DNA of 64,000 bases from Mycobacterium colombiense (GTDB lineage Bacteria > Actinomycetota > Actinomycetes > Mycobacteriales > Mycobacteriaceae): assembly GCF_001953985.1 (NCBI RefSeq), contig NZ_MBEI01000066.1:1-64000 (forward strand), read 5' to 3'. Position 1 is the stretch's first letter. Each line of letters begins with the position of its first letter. Positions 8,042 through 21,175 of the stretch are shown here, in pieces. The translations under genes and the position numbers were made by a program. The notes under the pieces are model-generated. The model ran no database searches and was not told where the DNA came from. It saw only the letters and a program-made list of their open reading frames with translations.

Positions 8042-9342
8042 GCGTGCTGCTGCGCGGGGTTCGGTTGTACGGCGAGGGCGATCGGGTCGATGTGCTGGTC
8101 GATGACGGCCAGATCGCCGACATCGGCCAGGGGTTGGTCGAGGCCGGAGGTGTCGAAAAGGACCTCGACGTGATCGACGCCACCGATCAGGTGCTGCTGC
8201 CGGGCCTCGTCGACCTGCACACGCATCTGCGCGAACCCGGGCGCGAATACGCCGAGGACATCGAAACCGGCTCGGCCGCAGCGGCTCTCGGTGGCTACAC
8301 CGCGGTGTTCGCGATGGCCAACACCAACCCGGTCGCCGACAGCCCGGTGGTCACCGACCACGTGTGGCATCGAGGCCAACAGGTCGGCCTGGTCGACGTG
8401 CACCCGGTGGGCGCCGTCACCGTCGGGCTCGCCGGCAAAGAGCTCACCGAGATGGGCATGATGGCGGCCGGGGCCGCGCAGGTGCGGATGTTCTCCGACG
8501 ACGGCATCTGCGTGCACGACCCGCTGGTGATGCGCCGCGCCCTGGAATACGCCACCGGTCTGGGCGTGCTCATCGCCCAGCACGCCGAGGAGCCCCGGCT
8601 GACCGTCGGCGCCGTCGCCCACGAGGGGCCCACCGCCGCCCGGCTGGGCCTGGCGGGATGGCCCCGGGCCGCCGAGGAGTCCATCGTCGCCCGCGACGCG
8701 CTGCTGGCCCGCGACGCCGGCGCCCGGGTGCACATCTGCCACGCGTCCACCGCGGGCACCGTCGAGATCGTGAAATGGGCCAAGGAACAAGGGATCTCGA
8801 TCACCGCCGAGGTCACCCCGCACCACCTGATGCTCGACGACAGCAGGCTGGCCAGTTACGACGGGCAAAACCGGGTGAACCCGCCGCTGCGTGAGGCGGC
8901 CGACGCGGTGGCGCTGCGCCAGGCACTGGCCGACGGCGTGATCGACTGTGTGGCCACCGATCACGCCCCGCACGCCGAGCACGAGAAGTGCGTGGAGTTC
9001 TCCGCGGCGCGCCCGGGCATGCTGGGGTTGCAGACGGCGCTGTCGATCGTGGTGCAGACGATGGTCACCCCCGGGCTGTTGACCTGGCGTGACGTCGCCC
9101 GGGTGATGAGCGAAAACCCCGCGCGCATCGCGGGACTGCCCGATCACGGCCGGCCGCTGGAGGTGGGGGAGCCGGCCAACCTCACGGTGGTGGACCCCAC
9201 CACGTCGTGGACCGTCGCGGGATCCGGCCTGGCCAGCCGGTCGTCCAACACGCCCTACGAGGCGATGACGCTGCCCGCCATCGTGACGGCCACGCTGCTG
9301 CGCGGCAAGGTCACCGCCCGAGACGGGAAGTCCCCGGCATGA
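8038..9342 (+). CDS. pyrC: Dihydroorotase
   Basis: 434 residues, amidohydrolase fold. It cyclises carbamoyl-aspartate to dihydroorotate, step 3 of UMP synthesis. The metal-binding DLHTHLREPG (His61, His63) and the catalytic DHAPH (308-312) are intact. GTG 8038 overlaps the pyrB stop as GTGA and gives the expected N-terminus VSVLLRGVRLYGEG; there is no better start. The next gene begins inside the pyrC stop as ATGA. The tight coupling with pyrB agrees with the known ATCase-dihydroorotase association in related bacteria. Confidence 0.97.
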   Translation: MSVLLRGVRLYGEGDRVDVLVDDGQIADIGQGLVEAGGVEKDLDVIDATDQVLLPGLVDLHTHLREPGREYAEDIETGSAAAALGGYTAVFAMANTNPVADSPVVTDHVWHRGQQVGLVDVHPVGAVTVGLAGKELTEMGMMAAGAAQVRMFSDDGICVHDPLVMRRALEYATGLGVLIAQHAEEPRLTVGAVAHEGPTAARLGLAGWPRAAEESIVARDALLARDAGARVHICHASTAGTVEIVKWAKEQGISITAEVTPHHLMLDDSRLASYDGQNRVNPPLREAADAVALRQALADGVIDCVATDHAPHAEHEKCVEFSAARPGMLGLQTALSIVVQTMVTPGLLTWRDVARVMSENPARIAGLPDHGRPLEVGEPANLTVVDPTTSWTVAGSGLASRSSNTPYEAMTLPAIVTATLLRGKVTARDGKSPA

Positions 9343-9893
9343 ATTCGGGCACGCTGGTGGGATCGCTGATCTTCGCGGCCGCGGTGGTGGTCGTGATCAC
9401 AGTGGTGATCCAGCTGATGATGCGGACCTGGCATCGTCGCTCGCAGCGGCAGGCGGAGCTGATCGGGGCGTTGCCCGAGATCCCGGACCGGGTGGGGGCG
9501 GCGACCATCACCACCCGCGGGCACTACTGCGGCTCGATGATGGCGCCGGGCTGGACCGAGCGGATCGCGGCCGGTGATCTGGGTTTCCGTAGCAGGGCGG
9601 TGCTGACCCGCTATGCGGGCGGCATCATGGTGGAACGCGTACGGGCCCAACCTATCTGGATTCCCCGGGACTCGATCACGCACATCCGGATGGAGCGCAG
9701 GATGACGGGCCGGATCGGGATCCTGGCGATCCGCTGGCGGCTGCCGTCGGGCGTCGAGATCGACACCGGCTTTCGGGCGAACCACCGTGACGAATACGAC
9801 GGCTGGCTCGAATCGCAGCAAGACGAGGGGCGGCACGTGAGCCCCGCAGTCGACGATGCGGAGCGAATCGATGAGGAGGAGCGGCGCTCGTGA
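9339..9893 (+). CDS. Membrane-anchored protein within the pyr operon (Rv1382-like)
   Basis: 184 residues. One N-terminal membrane helix (residues about 5-27, rich in Ala/Val/Ile) is followed by a basic stretch RTWHRRSQR and a mostly beta-type soluble domain that looks PH-like (IWIPRDSITHIRMERR, RWRLPSGVEIDTGF). The tail is acidic. H37Rv has a matching gene, Rv1382, at the same place. It is translationally coupled on both sides (ATGA with pyrC, GTGA with carA), so it is made with the pyrimidine enzymes, yet no enzyme motif is visible. A membrane-side scaffold role is only a guess; function unknown. Confidence 0.85.
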   Translation: MNSGTLVGSLIFAAAVVVVITVVIQLMMRTWHRRSQRQAELIGALPEIPDRVGAATITTRGHYCGSMMAPGWTERIAAGDLGFRSRAVLTRYAGGIMVERVRAQPIWIPRDSITHIRMERRMTGRIGILAIRWRLPSGVEIDTGFRANHRDEYDGWLESQQDEGRHVSPAVDDAERIDEEERRS

Positions 9894-11010
9894 CTAAGGC
9901 GCAATTGGTACTCGAGGACGGGCGCGTCTTCACCGGCACACCGTTCGGCAAGATCGGCCAAACATTGGGCGAGGCCGTGTTTTCCACCGGAATGTCCGGC
10001 TACCAGGAGACGCTGACCGATCCGAGTTACCACCGGCAGATTGTGGTGGCCACCGCGCCGCAGATCGGCAACACCGGTTGGAACGGCGAGGACGCCGAGA
10101 GTCGCGGCGACAAGATCTGGGTGGCCGGCTACGCGGTGCGCGATCCGTCGCCGCGCCCGTCCAGCTGGCGGTCCACCGGCACCCTGGAGGACGAACTGGT
10201 CCGCCAGCACATCGTGGGCATCGCCGGCATCGACACCCGCGCGGTGGTCCGACATCTGCGCACCCGCGGCTCGATGAAGGCGGGCGTGTTCTCCGGTGAC
10301 GCGCTCGCCGATGCGGACGAACTGCTGGCGCGGGTGTGCGGGCAGCAGTCGATGCTGGGCGCCGACCTGGCCGGCGAGGTCAGCACGCCGGACACCTACA
10401 TCGTGGAACCCGAAGGCTCACCGCGGTTTACGGTGGCCGCGCTGGACCTGGGGATCAAGACCAACACGCCGCGCAATTTCGCCCGCCGCGGCGTCCGCAC
10501 CCACGTGCTGGCCTCGTCGGCGACCTACGAGCAGATCGCCGACCTCAAGCCCGACGGCGTCTTCCTGTCCAACGGCCCCGGCGACCCCGCCACCGCCGAC
10601 CACATCGTCGCGGTCACCCGCGAGGTGCTGGGCGCCGGAATCCCGTTGTTCGGCATCTGCTTCGGCAATCAGATCCTGGGCCGGGCGCTGGGACTGTCCA
10701 CCTACAAGATGGTGTTCGGCCACCGCGGCATCAACATCCCGGTGATCGACCACGCCACCGGGCGCGTGGCCGTCACCGCCCAAAACCACGGCTTCGCGCT
10801 CGAGGGCGAGGCCGGCCAGACCTTCGACACGCCGTTCGGCCAAGCGATCGTCAGCCACACCTGCGCCAACGACGGAGTGGTCGAAGGCGTCAAACTCGCA
10901 GACGGGCAAGCCTTCTCGGTGCAGTACCACCCGGAGGCCGCGGCCGGACCGCACGATGCGGAGTATCTGTTCGACCAATTCATCGAGCTGATGGCAGGGG
11001 AGGGCCGCTA

Positions 11011-11011
<1 letters not shown>
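9890..11011 (+). CDS. carA: Carbamoyl-phosphate synthase small chain
   Basis: 373 residues. The C-terminal class I glutamine amidotransferase domain has its nucleophile Cys257 in GICFGNQILG and the partner His-x-Glu in QYHPEAAAGP. The N-terminal domain docks to CarB. It releases ammonia from glutamine and channels it to CarB for carbamoyl phosphate, used for both pyrimidines and arginine. The start is GTG 9890, overlapping the previous stop. The stop TAG shares its last base with the carB GTG start at 11011. Confidence 0.97.
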
Positions 11012-14372
<3,361 letters not shown>

Positions 14373-14376
<4 letters not shown>

Positions 14377-15197
14377 CCGGGTTCGGCGTCCGCCTGGCGG
14401 ACGTGAAGGCGCAACGCGGGCCGCTGTGCGTGGGCATCGATCCGCATCCGGAGCTGCTGCGCGCCTGGGACCTGCCCACGACCGCCGACGGCCTGGCCGC
14501 GTTCTGCGACATCTGCATCGAGGCGTTCTCCGGATTCGCCGTCGTCAAACCGCAAGTCGCGTTCTTCGAGGCCTACGGCGCAGCGGGATTCGCGGTGCTG
14601 GAACGCACCATCGCGGCCCTGCGATCGGCCGGGGTGCTGGTGCTGGCCGACGCCAAACGCGGCGACATCGGCACGACGATGGCGGCCTACGCCGCCGCCT
14701 GGGCCGGTGATTCACCGCTGGCTGCCGACGCCGTGACGGCCACCCCGTACCTGGGCTTCGGCTCGCTGCGGCCGCTGCTGGAGACCGCCGCGGCGCACGA
14801 CCGCGGGGTGTTCGTGCTGGCGGCCACGTCCAACCCGGAGGGCTCCACCGTGCAGCGTGCCTCCTTCGACGGCCGGACGGTGGCCCAGCTGGTCGTCGAC
14901 CAGGCGGCGGTGGTGAATCGTTCCGCGACCCCGTCCGGGCCGGGATATGTCGGCGTGGTCGTGGGCGCGACGGTGTTGCAGGCACCCGACCTCAGCGCGC
15001 TGGGCGGTCCGGTCCTGGTGCCCGGGCTCGGCGTCCAGGGCGGGCGGCCGGAGGCCCTCGCGGGGCTGGGCGGCGCGGAACCCGGGCAGCTGTTGCCCGC
15101 GGTGGCCCGCGAGGTGCTGCGGGCCGAGGCGGGCGTGGCGGAGCTGCGCGCGGCGGCCGATCGCATGCTGGACGCGGTCGCCTACCTGGCGGTGTGA
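14373..15197 (+). CDS. pyrF: Orotidine 5'-phosphate decarboxylase (type 2)
   Basis: 274 residues. It converts OMP to UMP, the last step of the pathway. The active-site DAKRGD (residues 93-98, Lys95 as proton donor) is intact. The length and the FGVRLADVKAQRGPLCVGIDPHPE N-terminal region (two shorter blocks: VKAQRGPLCVGID and PHPELL) mark the long type 2 family found in mycobacteria. Start GTG 14373 overlaps carB. It ends the operon. pyrD and pyrE are not in this window, as in other mycobacteria. Confidence 0.95.
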
Positions 15198-15204
15198 GCG
15201 GGCG

Positions 15205-15627
15205 CTAGTCCGACGCCACCGCGGTGCTGGGCCGCGCGGTTTCGACGATGACGGTGGTGGCCTTGACGACGGCCACCGCGACGCTGCCGGGGCGCAGCTG
15301 CAGTTCGTCGGCGGCCTCGGTGCTCATCAGCGAAACCACCGTGAAGGGGCCGCACTGCATCTCCACCTGGGTCATCACCTTGTCGCTGACCACTGAGGTG
15401 ACCAGCCCGACGAACCGGTTGCGCGCCGAGCTGCCGATGCTGAGCGGGTCCGCCGGCGGGGCGGGCGCATTGGTGCGGGAGAAGTGGGCGAGGTCCTCGC
15501 TCGCGATCACCTTGCGGCCGGCGGCGTCGTGACTGACCGCGAGTGTGCCCTGGTTGATCCAGCGCCGCACGGTGTCGTCGCTGACCCCAAGCAGCTCAGC
15601 TGCCTGGCGAATTCGCAGGTTGGACAC
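15205..15627 (-). CDS. HTH-TOBE protein, molybdate-responsive or molybdate-binding type
   Basis: 140 residues. An excisionase/MerR-like helix-turn-helix lies at residues about 3-30 (RIRQAAELLGVSDDTVRRWINQG). A single TOBE/Mop domain follows at about 70-135 (SARNRFVGLVTSV, ending VAVVKATTVIVE). TOBE domains bind molybdate or tungstate, so this is probably a small molybdate sensor or storage protein. No mod transporter or molybdopterin gene is next to it. It converges on pyrF, with only 7 bases between the stops. Confidence 0.85.
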   Translation of the reverse strand: MSNLRIRQAAELLGVSDDTVRRWINQGTLAVSHDAAGRKVIASEDLAHFSRTNAPAPPADPLSIGSSARNRFVGLVTSVVSDKVMTQVEMQCGPFTVVSLMSTEAADELQLRPGSVAVAVVKATTVIVETARPSTAVASD

Positions 15628-16589
15628 TTCTCGATCGTATCGGATTCCGGGGCCCCGATTAGCTGAAATCGGACCCGATGGCGCCGCTGTCCCGCAATCA
15701 CGGAAGCGTCACGATCTTTAGCCCGCGTGTGCGGAAATCGCCGACCAAATTGCTTGGGTTCCGCGGTAACGAGCGGCCGTCATCGCCCGGGCCCGTCCGG
15801 CGCGGCGGCGAATCCAGGGCGGCCAACGGCGCTGCGGCCCTTGATGGTTGGCGAAAGTTCATGAGTCGTTCAGGCGATTGGATCTTGATCACGTCCCACA
15901 TGGTTCGGCTGCGACGCACGCCCGGACGCCCACCGCCGAACGTGGGGTCGTCGTGACACGACAGGCCGCCCGGGGCGGCTTCGACGACCAATCCCGGCGG
16001 CGGTGTCGTTGGTTGCTGGGGCGATCCACGCGTGACCTGCGGAAGGCTGCCCAGGGCGCCTCCCCGGGCGCGGGAGCTGGACGGACCGTCCATGGTGGCC
16101 AAACGCCAGGTTTCGGGGCCACAAGGCCACCTCGAGGGCCCCACGGCGGCCGTCAGGACCGGGGCGCGGGCCGAACGCCGGTGTTGGCCTGGCGTTTGAC
16201 CGGCGACGCGACACGCGCGACACGCCGCAATAAATCCGTGATCCCTCGCACCAGGCGTGACGGCGGCCCACCGGCGGCATTCCGGACGGCACGATCGCCG
16301 CGGCCGCCGCCATCGCCGGGAGACAAAACCGCAGGTAGAAGGCCCATTGGCGAACCGGATACGAGCCGGTGCCGACACTCGGACGGCGCTCGGCGCGGCC
16401 GTCGTGAACCCCGCCGAAAGCACCGCTTTGGCCGCCCAGACGCCGGTGCATGCTGGGACTTTGCCCGCTTTAGCAGGGGGTCGGGTTAGATTTCGTCAGA
16501 AGGCCTGAGTACGGTCGTCTCCGCTGGCAGAAGTACCGGCGAGACAAAATGAGATCGATTGAAATTGATTGATCAGATACGGAGGAATC
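15628..16589. other. Long intergenic region without a supported gene
   Basis: About 960 bases hold only open frames with Arg/Pro-rich, family-less translations on both strands and no ribosome site at a good start. H37Rv has the PE15/PPE20 pair here; no trace of a PE or PPE N-terminus is visible. The right end should hold the mihF promoter. TAGATT at 16487-16492 is a possible -10, but no well-spaced -35 was seen. Confidence 0.6.
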
Positions 16590-16904
16590 GTGGCCCTTCC
16601 CCAGTTGACCGACGAGCAGCGCGCGGCCGCGTTGGAGAAGGCGGCTGCCGCACGTCGAGCGCGAGCAGAGCTCAAGGACCGCCTGAAGCGTGGCGGCACC
16701 AACCTGACCCAGGTCCTCAAGGACGCCGAGACCGATGAAGTCCTGGGCAAGATGAAGGTTTCCGCGCTTCTCGAGGCGTTGCCCAAGGTGGGCAAGGTCA
16801 AGGCGCAGGAGATCATGACTGAGCTGGAGATCGCCCCGACCCGCCGTCTGCGCGGTCTTGGCGATCGTCAGCGCAAGGCCCTGCTGGAAAAGTTCGGCTC
16901 CTAA
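16590..16904 (+). CDS. mihF: Mycobacterial integration host factor mIHF
   Basis: 104 residues. A small basic helical nucleoid protein, not homologous to E. coli IHF, which binds and bends DNA, supports L5 integrase and compacts the chromosome. The central ALPKVGKVKAQEIMTELEIAP segment (KVGKVKAQEIM and TELEIAP) forms the helix-two-turn-helix DNA-binding part, and the C-terminus is RRLRGLGDRQRKALLEKF. GTG 16590 is chosen because GGAGGA lies at 16581-16586. Some annotations of the H37Rv gene use a longer form; the short form is supported here. It is followed closely by gmk. Confidence 0.95.
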   Translation: MALPQLTDEQRAAALEKAAAARRARAELKDRLKRGGTNLTQVLKDAETDEVLGKMKVSALLEALPKVGKVKAQEIMTELEIAPTRRLRGLGDRQRKALLEKFGS

Positions 16905-16938
16905 CCGAGCCGTGGGCGCACCGGCCCAAGGAGCGCCT

Positions 16939-17610
16939 GTGAGCGCCGGCGGGGGACCGGACGTCCAGCACGGGACACGTCCTGAACCATCGGGTAACGG
17001 ACGTGTGGTCGTGCTGTCCGGTCCCTCCGCGGTCGGTAAGTCGACTGTGGTCCGATGCCTGCGTGAGCGGGTCCCGGACCTGCATTTCAGCGTCTCGGCC
17101 ACGACGCGGGCGCCGCGGCCCGGCGAGGTCGACGGCGTCGATTACCACTTCGTCACCCCGGCCCGCTTCCAGCAGCTCATCGACGAGGGCGCGCTGCTGG
17201 AGTGGGCCGAAATCCACTCGGGCCTACACCGATCCGGCACCCTGGCCGAGCCGGTCCGGGCCGCCACGGCCCGCGGATTCCCGGTGCTGATCGAGGTCGA
17301 TCTGGCCGGGGCCCGGGCCGTCAAGAAGGCGATGCCCGAGGCCCTCGCGGTCTTCCTGGCGCCGCCCAGCTGGGAGGACCTCAGGGCCAGGCTCGTCGGC
17401 CGCGGCACCGAGACGCCGGAGGTAATGCAGCGGCGTCTGGAGACCGCCCGCATCGAAATGGCGGCCCAAAATGACTTCGACCGGGTGGTCGTGAACAGTG
17501 AATTGGAGTCAGCGTGCTCCGAATTGGTATCCTTGCTGGTGGGAACTGCGCCGGGCCGGCATGACCCGTCGGGCCGGTCCAGAGGCCGGACCACTTCCCA
17601 GCAAGATTGA
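16939..17610 (+). CDS. gmk: Guanylate kinase
   Basis: 223 residues. It phosphorylates GMP to GDP with ATP. The P-loop GPSAVGKST is near residue 29, followed by the GMP-binding segment SATTRAPRPGEVDGVDYHF and a normal lid region. GTG 16939 is preferred to GTG 16912 because AAGGAG (16928-16933) lies 5 bases before it. The C-terminal tail after about residue 195 (GRHDPSGRSRGRTTSQQD) is disordered and specific to these species. It lies 34 bases after mihF in the same transcription direction. Confidence 0.95.
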   Translation: MSAGGGPDVQHGTRPEPSGNGRVVVLSGPSAVGKSTVVRCLRERVPDLHFSVSATTRAPRPGEVDGVDYHFVTPARFQQLIDEGALLEWAEIHSGLHRSGTLAEPVRAATARGFPVLIEVDLAGARAVKKAMPEALAVFLAPPSWEDLRARLVGRGTETPEVMQRRLETARIEMAAQNDFDRVVVNSELESACSELVSLLVGTAPGRHDPSGRSRGRTTSQQD

Positions 17611-17677
17611 CCACCGAAATTTTTTAGTTTCTTTCAGCGGCGATGAGCCGCTCCAATCCGCCAGGAGATTGACCTAA

Positions 17678-18004
17678 GTGAGTATTCCGCAGTCCGACGC
17701 GGCATTGGCCGCCGTCCCCGACCGGTTCGATCCGTCCGCCGGGGGACCGGGCGCCTACGACACCCCGCTGGGCATCACCAACCCGCCCATCGACGAGCTG
17801 CTGGACCGCGTCTCGAGCAAGTACGCCCTGGTGATCTACGCCGCCAAGCGGGCGCGTCAGATCAACGACTACTACAACCAGCTCGGTGAGGGCATCCTCG
17901 AATACGTCGGTCCGCTGGTCGAGCCGGGGCTGCAGGAAAAGCCGCTTTCGATCGCTATGCGCGAGATCCACGGCGACCTCCTCGAGCACACCGAGGGCGA
18001 GTAA
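17678..18004 (+). CDS. rpoZ: RNA polymerase omega subunit
   Basis: 108 residues. Omega supports beta-prime folding and RNA polymerase assembly. The conserved core PPIDELLDRVSSKYALVIYAAKRARQINDYY is present (shown by DRVSSKYALVIYAAKRARQI), after an actinobacterial N-terminal extension of about 30 residues. Start is GTG 17678, with AGGAGA about 10 bases upstream. It is located between gmk and coaBC, as in other mycobacteria. Confidence 0.96.
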   Translation: MSIPQSDAALAAVPDRFDPSAGGPGAYDTPLGITNPPIDELLDRVSSKYALVIYAAKRARQINDYYNQLGEGILEYVGPLVEPGLQEKPLSIAMREIHGDLLEHTEGE

Positions 18005-18025
18005 CAGGGCCGGGCCGGGCGCGCT

Positions 18026-19291
18026 GTGGACAACCGCGATCGGGTCGCGAAGAGAGTAATCGTCGGCGTCTCCGGCGGTATTGCCGCCTATAAGGCGTGC
18101 ACCGTCGTTCGTCAGCTCGCCGAGGCCGGTCATTCGGTCCGCGTCATCCCGACCGAGTCCGCGTTGCGTTTCGTCGGGGCCGCCACTTTCGAGGCGCTCT
18201 CCGGCCAGCCGGTGCACACCGGCGTCTTCGACGACGTGCCGGAGGTTCCGCATGTCCAACTCGGCAAGCAGGCCGACCTGGTCGTGGTGGCGCCGGCCAC
18301 CGCGGACCTGCTGGCCCGGGCGGTGCACGGCCGCGCCGACGATCTGCTGACAGCTACGCTGCTCACCGCGCGATGTCCGGTGCTGTTCGCGCCGGCGATG
18401 CACACCGAGATGTGGTTGCACCCGGCCACCGTCGACAACGTGGCCACGCTGCGCCGCCGGGGAGCGGTGGTGCTCGAACCCGCCGCCGGGCGGCTCACCG
18501 GGACGGATAGCGGCGCGGGCCGACTGCCGGAGGCCGAGGAGATCACCACGCTGGCTCACCTGCTGCTGGAACGCCAGGACGCGCTGCCCTACGACCTCGC
18601 CGGCTGCAAGGTGCTGGTGACGGCCGGGGGCACGCGTGAACCGGTCGACCCGGTGCGCTTCATCGGCAACCGCAGCTCCGGCAAGCAGGGCTATGCGGTG
18701 GCGCGGGTGGCCGCCCAGCGCGGCGCCGAGGTCACGCTGATCGCCGGGCACACCGCCGGGCTGATCGACCCCGCCGGCGTCGAGGTGGTCCACGTCAGCT
18801 CGGCCGAGCAACTGGGCGACGCCGTCGCCAAGCACGCGGCCGAGGCGGACGTGCTGGTGATGGCCGCCGCAGTCGCCGACTTCCGGCCGGCCCGGGTTGC
18901 GGCCGCCAAGATCAAAAAGGGCCCGAAGGAGCAAGACCAGCCGCCCACGATCGAGTTGGTCCGCAACGACGACGTGCTGGCGGGCGCGGTGCGGGCGCGG
19001 GCCAACGGCGAGCTGCCCAACATGCGTGCCATCGTGGGATTCGCCGCCGAGACCGGTGACGCCAACGGGGACGTGCTGTTTCACGCCCGGGCGAAGCTGC
19101 GCAACAAGGGCTGCGACCTGTTGGTCGTCAACGCGGTCGGCGACGGCCGGGCCTTCGAGGTGGACAGCAACGACGGCTGGCTGCTGGCGGCCGACGGTAC
19201 CGAGTCGGCGCTGCAGCACGGCTCCAAGACCTTGATGGCCAGTCGTATCGTGGATGCGATCGCCGCCTTCCTGCACGGGGACAGCGGATAG
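18026..19291 (+). CDS. coaBC: Bifunctional phosphopantothenoylcysteine decarboxylase/synthetase
   Basis: 421 residues. The N-terminal flavoprotein CoaC half (about 1-190, RVIVGVSGGIAAYKA) decarboxylates the product of the C-terminal CoaB half (from about 195, VLVTAGGTREPVDPVRFI), which joins phosphopantothenate and cysteine with CTP. ADFRPA and the KIKKGP loop of CoaB are intact. This is an essential step in CoA synthesis. Start GTG 18026, 21 bases after rpoZ. The older name is dfp. Confidence 0.96.
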   Translation: MDNRDRVAKRVIVGVSGGIAAYKACTVVRQLAEAGHSVRVIPTESALRFVGAATFEALSGQPVHTGVFDDVPEVPHVQLGKQADLVVVAPATADLLARAVHGRADDLLTATLLTARCPVLFAPAMHTEMWLHPATVDNVATLRRRGAVVLEPAAGRLTGTDSGAGRLPEAEEITTLAHLLLERQDALPYDLAGCKVLVTAGGTREPVDPVRFIGNRSSGKQGYAVARVAAQRGAEVTLIAGHTAGLIDPAGVEVVHVSSAEQLGDAVAKHAAEADVLVMAAAVADFRPARVAAAKIKKGPKEQDQPPTIELVRNDDVLAGAVRARANGELPNMRAIVGFAAETGDANGDVLFHARAKLRNKGCDLLVVNAVGDGRAFEVDSNDGWLLAADGTESALQHGSKTLMASRIVDAIAAFLHGDSG

Positions 19292-19342
19292 AACGGTCGA
19301 GTACTTCGCGGCACCGGGGCAGGTGCTGGCCGGGCCGACGCG

Positions 19343-19360
19343 AGCCGATATAATTCGGCT
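19343..19360 (+). promoter_or_regulatory. metK promoter: TATAAT inside a perfect inverted repeat
   Basis: A consensus -10 box TATAAT (19349-19354) lies exactly between the arms AGCCGA (19343-19348) and TCGGCT (19355-19360). Transcription would start at about 19361-19363, about 26 bases before the metK GTG. GGAAGGA (19373-19379) is the ribosome site. No clear -35 is visible. The dyad over the -10 suggests a bound repressor or activator. Confidence 0.6.
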
Positions 19361-19387
19361 AACTAACTAATTGGAAGGATTGTCATT

Positions 19388-20595
<1,208 letters not shown>

Positions 20596-20599
<4 letters not shown>

Positions 20600-21159
20600 C
20601 GCGGCAGGGGGTGGTCCGCGTCCAACGCGGGCAACTCGTCGATGCTGCGCCGGTTGCGATCGACCAGCCGCCCGTACTGGTCGTCGGTGGCCTTACGGTG
20701 CGCGGCGTCGAGAACCGGCCGTTCGTCGACGAGATCGTAGTAAGGCACCGCGAATCCGCAGGCGTCGGCGATCCGCTCCACATCGACCACGATGATGGCG
20801 CGGACCCCCGCGTGCTGGTCGCCGAAATGTGGCATCAGAGCGGCGAATTCGCTGTCGTCCGGGCGGATCACCCGTCCGGTGCCGAACAGCCGCAGGATCC
20901 GCGAGTTGCGGGTGAACGAGCAGAACATCACGGTGATGCGGCCGTTGTCGCGCAGATGGGCGATGGTTTCCACGCCGCTGCCGAACAGGTCCAGATAGGC
21001 GACGGTGTGTTCGTCGAGCACCGCGAACGTGTCGCGATATCCCTTGGGGGACAGGTTGATCCGCCCGCCGTCGGACGGGGCGGTGGCGACGAAGAATACG
21101 GCCTGCTCCCGGATGAAGTCGTGAAGCGACCCGTCGATGCTTTCGAATTCCTTCGCCAC
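20596..21159 (-). CDS. Pyridoxamine-phosphate-oxidase-fold protein
   Basis: 187 residues of the split-beta-barrel PPOX family (INLSPKGYRDTFAVLDEHTVAYLD region: residues about 33-56). FMN, F420 or haem are the usual cofactors in this family. The FCSFTRNSRILRLFGTGRVI segment is typical of the uncharacterised actinobacterial group. GTG 21159 gives the start VAKEFESIDGSLHDF; the open frame runs further upstream but would enter the monooxygenase gene's tail. It converges with metK (shared CTAA at the stops) and follows the monooxygenase gene by 16 bases, so may be co-transcribed with it. Confidence 0.8.
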
Positions 21160-21175
21160 GGGTGCAGCGTAGCCG

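Noticed and set aside
15698..16489. Long open frames on both strands in the pyrF-mihF gap
   Set aside because: Translations are Arg/Pro/Ser-rich without domains, overlap each other on opposite strands, and lack ribosome sites. They are typical of random frames in high-GC DNA.
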